Shown here: piece after piece, positions 18,294-26,506 of the stretch
Layout of the letters: each line of letters begins with the position of its first letter
How positions within the stretch are numbered: the first letter of the stretch is position 1
DNA from: Calothrix sp. PCC 6303
Lineage (GTDB): Bacteria; Cyanobacteriota; Cyanobacteriia; Cyanobacteriales; Nostocaceae
Assembly: GCF_000317435.1 (NCBI RefSeq)
Contig: NC_019751.1
Location: 5,580,001 to 5,644,000, forward strand
Direction of reading: 5' to 3'
DNA length: 64,000 nt
Made by a program: the position numbers and the translations under genes
Notes under the pieces: model-generated
What the model was told of the DNA's origin: nothing
Databases searched by the model: none
Seen by the model: the letters and a program-made list of their open reading frames with translations, nothing else

Positions 18294-19610
18294 TTAATTG
18301 AGAATATGACCGTAAAGATCATAGGTGTCAGCACTTTCAATCATTACTGGCACAATGGTTCCCAGTTTGGCTGCACCACGAACATAGACTAATCCGTCAA
18401 CTTCGGGGGAAAATCTGCCGGAACGACCAATTAATTCACCTGTTGCGGGATTTTCCTGCTCGATTAAGACATCGACTACTTTACCAGTTTGCTGTTGATT
18501 TTTTCGCAGCGAAATTGGCTGTTGTAGTGCCATGATTGCATCCCTTCTGCGATCCATGACTTCTTGAGCGATTTGGTTGGGTAGATCTTTAGCTGGGGTT
18601 CCCTCTTCTGCTGAGAAAGTAAATACACCAACGTGATCAAATTCATGTCGCTCAACAAATTCCAACAGATGTTGAAAATGCTCTTCTGTTTCACCGGGAA
18701 AACCAACGATTAATGTTGTTCGTAATACTGCACTTGGTAGTGCGTCTTTGATACGTTCAATAATTGAATCGTTTACCCGTCCTTGGAAAGGGCGGTTCAT
18801 GGCACGGAGAACATCGGGGTGGGAATGCTGTAGGGGCAGGTCTAAATAGGGCAGAACGTTAGGTGTGTCTTTGATGGCAGCAATCACATCAGGTGTGAGT
18901 CCTGTGGGGTATGCATAATGCATCCGAATCCATGGAATATCCACTTTACCCAAAGCACGGAGTAATTCGGCAAGTTGTGGTTTGCCGTAGATATCTAAAC
19001 CGTAGTTGGTGGTAATTTGGGAAATCAGGATGATTTCTTGCACACCTTGGTTGACTAGCTGTTGAGCTTCGGCAACGATAGATTCAATAGTACGCGATCG
19101 CTGATTTCCCCGAAGATGGGGAATTATACAAAATGCACACCGATAATCACATCCTTCTGCCACGCGTAAGTAAGCAACGCCTTCGGTTGTTGTTCGATAA
19201 CGCGGGGTTGTCTCATCAGCGATATATGTCGGCTCGAAGCTAATCTCCTTAACTCGTTCACCGGATTCTGCACGCTCAATCACGTCTACTATTTTGTGGT
19301 AGTCTCCTGTCCCTACTACTGCCACAGCTTCCGGCAACTCATCCAATAATTGCTCTTGGAAGTGTTGCGCCATACAACCAGTGATCACGATTTTCTTATT
19401 GGCTTCCGCCAGTTCTACCAATGTCCGGACTGATTCAGTGCGAGCAGCTTCAATAAAACTACAGGTATTAACAATTACATAATCTGCTAATTCTTCGTTG
19501 CTATCTACACCATAACCTGCTTCTACTAGTAACCCTAGCATATGCTCGGTGTCGATTCGGTTTTTCTCGCAGCCCAGGTGAGAAATGGCAATTGTTGGCT
19601 TGTCACCCAT
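18294..19610 (-). CDS. rimO: Ribosomal protein S12 methylthiotransferase RimO
   Basis: Radical-SAM enzyme that adds a methylthio group to an aspartate of ribosomal protein S12. N-terminal UPF0004 domain with Cys 14, Cys 50 and Cys 79 (HLGCEKN, NTCSF, TGCM) for the auxiliary 4Fe-4S cluster. Radical SAM motif CDYRCAFC at 154-161, then the barrel ([14 protein letters not shown]) and a C-terminal TRAM domain. The HLGCEKN and CIIPHLRG patterns separate RimO from MiaB. 438 residues is the expected length. It ends 168 nt before the helicase gene on the same strand. Confidence 0.96.
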   Translation of the reverse strand: MGDKPTIAISHLGCEKNRIDTEHMLGLLVEAGYGVDSNEELADYVIVNTCSFIEAARTESVRTLVELAEANKKIVITGCMAQHFQEQLLDELPEAVAVVGTGDYHKIVDVIERAESGERVKEISFEPTYIADETTPRYRTTTEGVAYLRVAEGCDYRCAFCIIPHLRGNQRSRTIESIVAEAQQLVNQGVQEIILISQITTNYGLDIYGKPQLAELLRALGKVDIPWIRMHYAYPTGLTPDVIAAIKDTPNVLPYLDLPLQHSHPDVLRAMNRPFQGRVNDSIIERIKDALPSAVLRTTLIVGFPGETEEHFQHLLEFVERHEFDHVGVFTFSAEEGTPAKDLPNQIAQEVMDRRRDAIMALQQPISLRKNQQQTGKVVDVLIEQENPATGELIGRSGRFSPEVDGLVYVRGAAKLGTIVPVMIESADTYDLYGHILN

Positions 19611-20062
19611 ATTGTGGAAACATTTTTTTATTTTTTTCCTGTTGTCAAGTGGTTAAGCTTTTGCTTCCCGACCAAACATTAGCGCGAAATCAAAATTCCT
19701 TCACTACAATTTGGTTGAGGTCGGTAAATTCCTGACTGGAATCCAGACCATAACTTAAATGAATAGCGTGCTATTATACGTTCAATCATCTACTTTCCGG
19801 TGGAAAATCAACGGAAAATTAAAATAAATTTAGGGTAAATCAAACACTGGTGATTTTTATTTAGGAAGCCAAACTGTTGGTATTTTACATTACCACAGCC
19901 GCTACGATGTGAATCTACCCGTCGGGAAGCCCGCCCTTGGAGGACATGAGATCGGATATTTCCTACTACTTTTTGTCCGTGGCGTTTGTTGAGAAGTCGC
20001 AACCTGGGGTAAAATCGCACGCACGACTGCATTTTCGAGCGGTAATGCAACCCTTTCACTGC
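19611..20062. other. Gene-free stretch upstream of the HEARO-like RNA
   Basis: About 450 nt without a credible gene; the minus-strand open frame at 19808-20059 has no family signature. Near 19911-19945 the sequence contains GTCGGGAAGCCCGCC, a GC-rich palindromic segment reminiscent of 3' ends of IS200/IS605 tnpB elements, but no transposase remains. If the adjacent RNA is an omegaRNA, the bases just left of 20063 would be its guide. Confidence 0.4.
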
Positions 20063-20243
20063 GGCTTTGCCTAACTAAAAAACTTGCGTTTCTTAGTGTT
20101 TAGGATTCGTGAGACACGATTTAACCCTCTTACTAGTAAATAGTTACTGGTAAACCTTAATTCAGGTTAAAGGGCTTTGCAAAGCTGATTCGTCGCGTGC
20201 GGCTTGTGAGTGGCAAACTCCTCTGATAGCCAACTTCTATCTT
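20063..20243 (+). ncRNA. Orphan HEARO / omegaRNA-like structured RNA
   Basis: By eye this stretch follows the architecture of IscB-associated omegaRNA (HEARO). It opens with GGCTTTGCC, continues with a hairpin whose nested arms CTAA-A-AAAC / GTTT-C-TTAG enclose a TTGC loop and are extended by CCTAA/TTAGG, then GATTCGTGAGACACGA, then a multi-stem region closed by TTTAACC/GGTTAAA, and ends with a GTGGCAAACTCCTCTGATAG block followed by CCAAC. OgeuIscB omegaRNA, as I remember it, has matching elements in the same order. No iscB/isrB gene follows; the next gene is btpA. Boundaries are approximate. Confirm with Infernal against the Rfam HEARO model. Confidence 0.5.
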
Positions 20244-20672
20244 AACATATCTTATGAAAGGTGAAACGCCAATTTATTCCTCCAGAGGGACGCTAAAATG
20301 TGGATGAGATATCATGACCCCGAAAGTGATGACCAAAGAGGATAGGGGGAAAGGAGTAGGGGTATTTCTCCTTGGGTGTAGATAGAAAAAATAAAATGTA
20401 GAGGTAAGCAGAGCGTGTCCGCTACGGACTTATTCTAACCTGGGGAAGGTGCGCCGTAGGATACCCACAGGGCTGTCTTGCCTCCACCAAGTGTTACATC
20501 GTGCCTCCAGCCTACGATTCGCAAGCTACGGAATGACAAAATATAGTTCTGTTTATTTACGCCGACCTACTTATTGGGATAAAGGTTGATATATTTACCT
20601 TTGGTGAGAGCTAGATCAAGAAGAATTCAGATGGCTCTAAATCCTTAACCGCTCGTATTATAGTTAAAAAAC
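20244..20672. other. Gene-free stretch with palindromic repeats before btpA
   Basis: About 430 nt. It contains the small palindrome GTCCGCTACGGAC near 20418-20430 and GC-rich pieces (GGTGCGCCGTAGG, CCTACGATTCGC) of a kind dispersed between genes in Nostocales. The last 100 nt probably hold the btpA promoter; no ribosome site better than weak is seen. Confidence 0.45.
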
Positions 20673-21524
20673 GTGGACTTATATCAGTTATTTAAAACCA
20701 GAACTCCAATTATTGGTGTAGTTCATCTTTTACCATTACCAACATCGCCTAGATGGGGAGGTAGCTTGAAAGCAGTTATTGACCGTGCTGAACAAGAAGC
20801 TTTAGCCCTGGCAAGTGGTGGCGTGGATGGTCTGATGGTGGAAAATTTTTTTGATGCACCATTTACGAAAAGTCAAGTCGATCCAGTTGTGGTGAGTGCT
20901 ATGACTGTCGTGGTGCAGAGAATTCAGAATCTGGTTTCTTTACCAATTGGTTTGAATGTACTGCGGAATGATGGCAGAAGTGGTTTAGCGATCGCATCTT
21001 GCATCAAAGCCCAGTTTATCCGTGTCAATGTCCTCACCGGAGTCATGGCAACAGACCAGGGACTAATTGAAGGTGATGCACATCAATTATTACGCTATCG
21101 TCGAGAATTGGGTAGTGATGTCAAAATTTTTGCCGATGTTCTTGTCAAACATGCACGCCCTTTGAGTTCACCAAATTTAACTGTGGCAGTTAAAGACACT
21201 ATCGAAAGGGGACTAGCCGATGCCGTAATTTTATCTGGTTGGGCAACAGGTACCCCCCCAAACCTGGAAGACTTGGAACTAGCTACTCAAGCTGCTAACG
21301 GTACCCCCGTATTTATCGGTAGTGGAGCCAGTTGGGAAAATATTGCTACACTAATGCAGGCTGCCGATGGTGCCATAGTTTCCAGTTCTCTTAAACGTCA
21401 AGGACGGATTGAGCAACCAATTGATCCTAACCGCGTCAGCCAATTTATGGAAGCTGTGCGCCAAGGTTGGAATCTTAAAACTGATGAACAAAAATCACCG
21501 TCATCAGTTAAGCTACATTCGTAA
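20673..21524 (+). CDS. btpA: BtpA family protein (photosystem I biogenesis)
   Basis: Thylakoid-associated protein of the BtpA family, needed in Synechocystis for stable accumulation of photosystem I reaction-centre proteins. The TIM-barrel-like 283-residue sequence has the family's signatures: GVVHLLPLPTSPRWGG near the N-terminus, GGVDGLMVENFFDAPF, IGLNVLRND, FIRVNVLTGVMATDQG and GTPVFIGSGAS. It starts with GTG; no upstream in-frame alternative fits better. It is followed by a hairpin at 21533. The chemical activity of the family is not known. Confidence 0.92.
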   Translation: MDLYQLFKTRTPIIGVVHLLPLPTSPRWGGSLKAVIDRAEQEALALASGGVDGLMVENFFDAPFTKSQVDPVVVSAMTVVVQRIQNLVSLPIGLNVLRNDGRSGLAIASCIKAQFIRVNVLTGVMATDQGLIEGDAHQLLRYRRELGSDVKIFADVLVKHARPLSSPNLTVAVKDTIERGLADAVILSGWATGTPPNLEDLELATQAANGTPVFIGSGASWENIATLMQAADGAIVSSSLKRQGRIEQPIDPNRVSQFMEAVRQGWNLKTDEQKSPSSVKLHS

Positions 21525-21532
21525 AGTAGCCA

Positions 21533-21557
21533 CCACTGTAAGCTTTGTTTACAGTGG
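21533..21557. terminator. Hairpin after btpA
   Basis: Arms CCACTGTAA and TTACAGTGG enclose a 7-nt loop, 8 nt after the btpA stop codon. There is no T-run, so it may be a weak terminator or an mRNA-stabilising hairpin. Confidence 0.5.
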
Positions 21558-21737
21558 GGGTTAACGAAAAAATAATGGGATATTTTTATTTGGGCTGGAC
21601 TTTAAACAAAAGCAAAAGAAGTGGAGGGGAACGAGATATTCCTTCTGTTGCCTCTGATTGAACTAGGTTTTCCCAATTTGTGCGAAATTACTTAGCTAAT
21701 ATTCTTATACCCGATACCCTTAATATCTGATTTAATT

Positions 21738-22775
21738 ATGAATCGTCGTCGTTCTATCCCTTGGATTTACCGCTGGTCACGGATAATTATCGCCGTGATT
21801 GCCGCCTTAGGTGCTTTGACTACAGGTTATCTTACCTACACTAAACTCACAGGAGGTAAGGCTGCTTGTACCGCTGATGCAACTAATGCAGGCTGTAATG
21901 ACGTTCTTGCCAGTGCTTGGGGAACAGTGTTTGGTCAACCCCTGGCTTTGTTCGGTTTTTTGGCATACACTAGTATGCTGGTACTTGCCTTGCTTCCTTT
22001 AGTAATTAAACCAGAACAAAACAAAGAGCAGCGCAAAAAACTTGAAAATATAACCTGGCTACTACTATTGGTTGGTAGTATCGCCATGACTGTATTTAGC
22101 GGTTACTTAATGTATGTACTGGCAACTCAACTCAAAGTAGTATGCCCTTACTGTATCGCCTCAGCTTTATTCTCACTTAGTATGCTGGTGCTGACTTTGG
22201 TTGGTAGGAGATGGGAAGATGTGGGACAAATTATTTTTACTGCCTTTATCGTTGGTGTAGTCACTTTAGTTGGAACTTTAGGTGTTTACGCTGGTGTGGG
22301 GAACGAGGCAAACAATCCAAATCCCGGTTCCTCAAAAGCTGCTGATGCAGCTTTGATAATTAAACCATCTGGAGAAATCATTTTTGATCAATTTAAGGCT
22401 GAGAAACCAAACCCCCTATTTGGCTGGGAAGTAACAACTACATCGGGTGAAGCTGAAATCGCACTAGCCAATCATATTGTTAAGACTGGGGCAAAACAGT
22501 ATACGGCTTTTTGGTGCCATCATTGCCATGAGCAAAAACTAATATTTGGAAAAGAAGCTGCTGAAATTCTAACTGAGAATGACATTAAGGTAGAATGTGC
22601 CGCCAACAGCCCCAAAGGCAAACCCGAAGATTGTAAAGCTGCAAAAATAGAGGGTTTTCCTACGTGGGTAATTAATGGTAAGCAATATAGTGGTGTACAA
22701 AACTTGGATCAACTTGCCAAGATTACTGGGTACACTGGTCCGAGTAACTTCAAATATTTTAAAGCGAAAGCTTAA
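21738..22775 (+). CDS. VKOR-thioredoxin fusion (DsbAB-like oxidative folding enzyme)
   Basis: Membrane enzyme that introduces disulfide bonds into lumenal or periplasmic proteins, related to plant LTO1. The N-terminal vitamin K epoxide reductase domain has about five hydrophobic helices, loop cysteines Cys 44 and Cys 53, and the quinone-proximal CPYC at 136-139. A linker (about 190-240) leads to a thioredoxin-like domain with CHHC at 260-263, extra cysteines near 284 and 294, and a cis-proline FPTW. All redox-active cysteines expected of the fusion are present. Single-gene unit ending in a good terminator at 22827. In plants LTO1 is needed for photosystem II assembly. Confidence 0.93.
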   Translation: MNRRRSIPWIYRWSRIIIAVIAALGALTTGYLTYTKLTGGKAACTADATNAGCNDVLASAWGTVFGQPLALFGFLAYTSMLVLALLPLVIKPEQNKEQRKKLENITWLLLLVGSIAMTVFSGYLMYVLATQLKVVCPYCIASALFSLSMLVLTLVGRRWEDVGQIIFTAFIVGVVTLVGTLGVYAGVGNEANNPNPGSSKAADAALIIKPSGEIIFDQFKAEKPNPLFGWEVTTTSGEAEIALANHIVKTGAKQYTAFWCHHCHEQKLIFGKEAAEILTENDIKVECAANSPKGKPEDCKAAKIEGFPTWVINGKQYSGVQNLDQLAKITGYTGPSNFKYFKAKA

Positions 22776-22826
22776 CTTGATGAGATTCTCTGTACTAAAA
22801 GTAGGGGAATTGCAATGAATCTAGCA

Positions 22827-22858
22827 AACTTGGTTTCATTTGGGAACCAAGTTTTTTA
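22827..22858 (+). terminator. Rho-independent terminator of the VKOR gene
   Basis: Stem AACTTGGTT / AACCAAGTT with a 9-nt loop, directly followed by TTTTTATTTTTT. It lies 52 nt after the stop codon. Confidence 0.85.
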
Positions 22859-22981
22859 TTTTTTCTATATACGAAAGTTGCCATTTGCCGAAGTATGCAT
22901 TATCACATATTAAAGCTAGCATTGTTAAGAAAAATATTTTAACAAAATTAACTAATAAATTTTCCCCAGTGGATAGTAGGG

Positions 22982-25189
22982 ATGAGCAAACAGCAGAGTA
23001 AGTATGTAAAGAGATTATTGTTAACTTGGGAACGGGGGTTAATTCGCGGAAAAAGGGAATGGATAACTGCTTTGAGCGTAGCAGGCATTGTTTTGGTTGT
23101 GCGATCGCTTGGTCTGCTGCAAGTCTCAGAATTCGCTGTTTTGGATCAATTTTTCCAATTACGTCCTTTGGAAATGCCCGAAGAAAGGATCACAATTGTT
23201 GCCATTGATGAGGTTTCGATTCGCCAAATTGGCGCTTGGCCAATCTCTGATGCTCAACTTGCCCAGTTGTTAAATAAATTAAAGAAATACCAACCCAGTG
23301 CTATTGGCTTAGATATTTATCGAGATTTAATTACACAGCCAGGTTATGAAGAACTGATCGATGTGTTTAAATCTACACCCAATTTAGTGGGAATTGAGTT
23401 CCTCTCATCAAATGATGCTAGACAGGTACAAGCACCACCCCATCTGAGTAAAAATCAAGTGGGATTTAATAATTTATTAAGTGATCCTGATGGTAAAGTT
23501 CGTCGGAGTCTCTTATATTATTCCGATTCTCAAACAAGGCAAAGTTATCAGAGCTTCGCTTTAAAGCTGGCAAAATTATATTTAAAAGCTAAAGGTGTCC
23601 CGGTTAAAGATCCAAGCCGAAAATCAAATTTTTTGCAGTTAGGAAAAAAGGTATTTCATCGTTTTCAGCCCTATGATGGGGGTTACATTGGGGCAGATCA
23701 TGAAGGGTATCAAATTATCTCTAATTTTCCTAAACCCAGGTGTGAAACTTGCGAAGAAAAAGAAAATGCTTGGGGTTTTCGCAAGGTAACTTTACGGGAT
23801 GTTTTAAATGATAAAGTCCCGGAGAGTTGGATTAGCGATCGCATTGTTTTAATTGGCTCTGATGCATCAAGCCTTCCTGATTCTATTTTAGTTCCTTATT
23901 CTAGCCAGATTGTGGGTAATGCACAGTCAATTACGGGCGTGGAATTACAAGCTTATTTTATTAGTGAACTATTGCAGGCGGCTGATGGTAGACCTTTGCT
24001 ACGTGTCTGGTCTAATGGTATAGAGTGGTTGTGGATTGTTGTTTGTGGATACTTAGGTGCAGTAACACGATGGCGAATCAAAAGGACTAGTTATAGTTTT
24101 TTGGCAGTATCACTGATTTGTTTTTTACTTTTGGGTGGCGCTTTTGTGGTTTTCTTAGATGGTTGGTGGATTCCAGTCACTCCTGCTTTATTGAGTTTAT
24201 TTGGTTCAGCTATTGCAATTACTTATCAAGTTGCTCATATTCAGGAAGAATCGAAGCGGTCGAAGGAATTTTTACATGAGGTAATCAATACTATTGCTGA
24301 CCCAGTTTTTGTCAAAAATGAGCAGCGTCAGTGGATTGTTTTAAATGATGCTTATTCTCAATTGGTTGGTCATTCTAAGGCTAAATTGTTAGAAAAGTCA
24401 GATTATGATTTTTTCCCGAAGTATCAAGCAGATATCTTCCGCTCACAAGATGATTTAGTTTTTCAAACTCAGCAATCCTATGAGCATGAAGAGGAATTTA
24501 CTAATTCTCAAGGTAATATGTACCTGATTTCCACTAAGCGATCGCTTCACAAAGATGCTGCTGGTAATTTGTATCTGGTGGGTGTGATTCGTGATATCAC
24601 CGAACATAAGCTGAAGGAAGAAGAACTTAAACGAGCGGCAGCAGAGTTACACCGCTCTAATGCTGAATTAAAAGAGCAGGAAGATCGTTTACGCTATTTA
24701 GCTTATCATGACCCCTTAACAGCACTTCCAAACCGGAAATTTTTTGAGGAACAACTACAGGAGTCTCTCAAGTGGTCACAGGAAAATAATTTATTACTGG
24801 GATTGCTGTTTATTGATCTTGATGGCTTTAAACAGGTGAATGATACCCTAGGGCATGAAATGGGCGATCGCCTATTAATTACTATTTCTAAAAGACTTAG
24901 CCATTGTCTACGTGGTAGTGATACTGTTTCGCGTCTAGGTGGAGATGAATTCACCGTAATCTTACCAGCTATTCCCAAAGTCGAAATTGTAGCTAAGGTG
25001 GCTGAAAAAATTCTTCTCAGCATTGGAGAACCGATTATTCTGAATGGTGAAAAAGCCGCCGTTTCTGCAAGTATTGGTATAAGCATATATCCCTTTAATA
25101 GTCAAGATAGCGAAATATTGATTAAGCAAGCAGACGCGGCAATGTACCGTGCCAAACATTTCGGGAAAAGTCGATACGAGTTTGCTTAA
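22982..25189 (+). CDS. CHASE2-PAS-GGDEF diguanylate cyclase
   Basis: Membrane sensor that probably makes cyclic di-GMP. Order: one N-terminal helix (about 27-45), an extracytoplasmic CHASE2 domain (about 50-330), two or three transmembrane helices (345-425), a PAS domain (about 430-545, EVINTIADPVFVKNEQRQW), a short coiled coil, and a GGDEF domain. The catalytic GGDEF is intact at 653-657. RGSD five residues before it is a canonical inhibitory I-site, so product feedback is expected. No EAL or HD-GYP domain. ATG with a purine-rich GTAGGG upstream. It stands alone between two intergenic regions, and the signal sensed is unknown. Confidence 0.94.
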   Translation: MSKQQSKYVKRLLLTWERGLIRGKREWITALSVAGIVLVVRSLGLLQVSEFAVLDQFFQLRPLEMPEERITIVAIDEVSIRQIGAWPISDAQLAQLLNKLKKYQPSAIGLDIYRDLITQPGYEELIDVFKSTPNLVGIEFLSSNDARQVQAPPHLSKNQVGFNNLLSDPDGKVRRSLLYYSDSQTRQSYQSFALKLAKLYLKAKGVPVKDPSRKSNFLQLGKKVFHRFQPYDGGYIGADHEGYQIISNFPKPRCETCEEKENAWGFRKVTLRDVLNDKVPESWISDRIVLIGSDASSLPDSILVPYSSQIVGNAQSITGVELQAYFISELLQAADGRPLLRVWSNGIEWLWIVVCGYLGAVTRWRIKRTSYSFLAVSLICFLLLGGAFVVFLDGWWIPVTPALLSLFGSAIAITYQVAHIQEESKRSKEFLHEVINTIADPVFVKNEQRQWIVLNDAYSQLVGHSKAKLLEKSDYDFFPKYQADIFRSQDDLVFQTQQSYEHEEEFTNSQGNMYLISTKRSLHKDAAGNLYLVGVIRDITEHKLKEEELKRAAAELHRSNAELKEQEDRLRYLAYHDPLTALPNRKFFEEQLQESLKWSQENNLLLGLLFIDLDGFKQVNDTLGHEMGDRLLITISKRLSHCLRGSDTVSRLGGDEFTVILPAIPKVEIVAKVAEKILLSIGEPIILNGEKAAVSASIGISIYPFNSQDSEILIKQADAAMYRAKHFGKSRYEFA

Positions 25190-25221
25190 GTTGGATTTTA
25201 TCCTCATTCTTATTCTTGTCT

Positions 25222-25418
25222 AATTTGTATATTTTGATTACAAAAATGTTTGAATATTTTCTTGAAAAGTATACATAAGGGGAAATACTTATTTTTGCGA
25301 CTACATAGGGGATAAACAATGTTTGTAAATGAATTTGTATATCTTAACTGTGAAAATGTTTAAGTATTTTCTCGTAAAGTATACATAAGGGAAAATACTT
25401 ATTTTTTGCGACTATATA
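25222..25418. repeat. Two direct copies of an 85-90 bp sequence
   Basis: Copy one is 25222-25307 and copy two 25332-25418, offset 110 nt. They share AATTTGTATAT at the left, AAGTATACATAAGG in the middle and TTTTGCGACTA at the right, with scattered substitutions. Each contains a ten-codon reading frame, MFEYFLEKYT and MFKYFLVKYT, both ended by TAA at the same place. The rest of the gene-free stretch (25419-25839) shows nothing else clear except the likely promoter of the 25840 gene. Confidence 0.8.
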
Positions 25419-25839
25419 AATATGAACCGCTTTAAATCGAATTCCCCAAAAACAAGGATATTTGTCTTAAAATCAGCTTTTTTGCTCAAATAAAGGTATT
25501 AGTATTGTTCAAAAGCACAGAAAAATCCCATAAAAACATTTAGCTTAATTAAATAAAAATAGTGATTATACTTACAAATATTAAGACTATATAAATAAAG
25601 ACTCTGATCTCTCATAATGCCATGTTACTTTTTATGCATGAGATTCAGTCTTTCGACAGATTCAAAAGGTGTCATATTAGTGATACCACTTAAGCGTGTG
25701 TGCATCTATGATTGGTAAATTGAAGGTTCGAGTGGAATACCTCGGTGATTACAAGTGCGCCAGAATACTTTTAATAAAAAACAATAAATTTTGTTAGTTT
25801 ATCTTTCGGAACATAATTCATAGGAGTTTACATGCGGCT

Positions 25840-26052
25840 ATGGCTACTAGTTTTAGAATCACAGGTTTCATAGCATTGTTTATTGGGGCATACTTATTAA
25901 TTCCAAAATTAGCTGATGGCGCGCAGGCGTTTACTGGCTCAAATGTTCAACTGTCTAACTCGGATGTAGCAGTTGAAGATAGTCTGAATACCGATTTGGA
26001 AATACCATATTTTGGGGAACCGAAGAGTCAGCATGGTAGTGGTACCAGATAA
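25840..26052 (+). CDS. Small secreted peptide precursor, PatX-like candidate
   Basis: A 70-residue reading frame with a hydrophobic N-terminal helix (ITGFIALFIGAYLLIP) that looks like a signal peptide or anchor, a small-residue cleavage-like ADGAQA, an acidic middle, and the C-terminus KSQHGSGTR. PatX, the conserved HetR-inhibitor precursor of filamentous cyanobacteria, also combines a short exported precursor with a C-terminal RGSGR/RGTGR-like peptide, often after His. Here the end reads HGSGTR, one residue longer, so identity is only suggested. AGGAG at 25822-25826 is 13 nt from this ATG and 5 nt from another ATG at 25832 that gives only 13 codons in another frame. Confidence 0.5.
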   Translation: MATSFRITGFIALFIGAYLLIPKLADGAQAFTGSNVQLSNSDVAVEDSLNTDLEIPYFGEPKSQHGSGTR

Positions 26053-26506
26053 TACCAGGTACCAGGTATCAGTTATCAGTTATCAGGCATCAGTCAGTTA
26101 AACCTCATCCATGATGAAACCTGGAGTTTTTTAACCATTCAAATGCGTCAAACAGTGACGGAAGGTAGACACGAAGCAGCTTCACTCCTGCGGAGAAGCA
26201 AGCTACGAAGGGTAGTGGGGGTTAGTTGGATGCCAAAACCCTTGTAGAGAGGCAAAATTTTGCATCTCTATATCCTTCAGAATTAACGGGACAGACCAGT
26301 AGTATAAGTCTGTAGGGCTGGGTATGCCTACTCAAAGTTTTTATCGAAAACTACAGTTCTCAAGATATACGAATGTCTATCCCACAATATTGGATCATCT
26401 TTTTTGTGGAGTTCTCTAAGTTATTAGGTAACAGCTAGATTCAAGTTTTCTGGTGTGTTTCCTCTAGCTTGGCACAAGCAGTTATGCATCTACACTGTTG
26501 ACTGAT
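26053..26506. repeat. Gene-free stretch with heptamer and palindromic repeats
   Basis: Begins with STRR-type short tandem repeats (ACCAGGT, then TTATCAG, 26053-26098). Next is a dispersed piece with CTCCTGCGGAGAAGCAAGC (26187-26205). At 26245-26270 there is the palindrome TAGAGAGGCAAAA / TTTTGCATCTCTA, a member of the GTAGAGACG repeat family. No gene is recognised. Confidence 0.65.

Noticed and set aside
19808-20059. Minus-strand 83-codon open frame in the gap after rimO
   Set aside because: No similarity to a known family; sequence composition matches non-coding DNA next to a structured RNA.
25222-25418. CRISPR array
   Set aside because: Only two long copies, no short palindromic repeats or regular spacers, and no cas gene.
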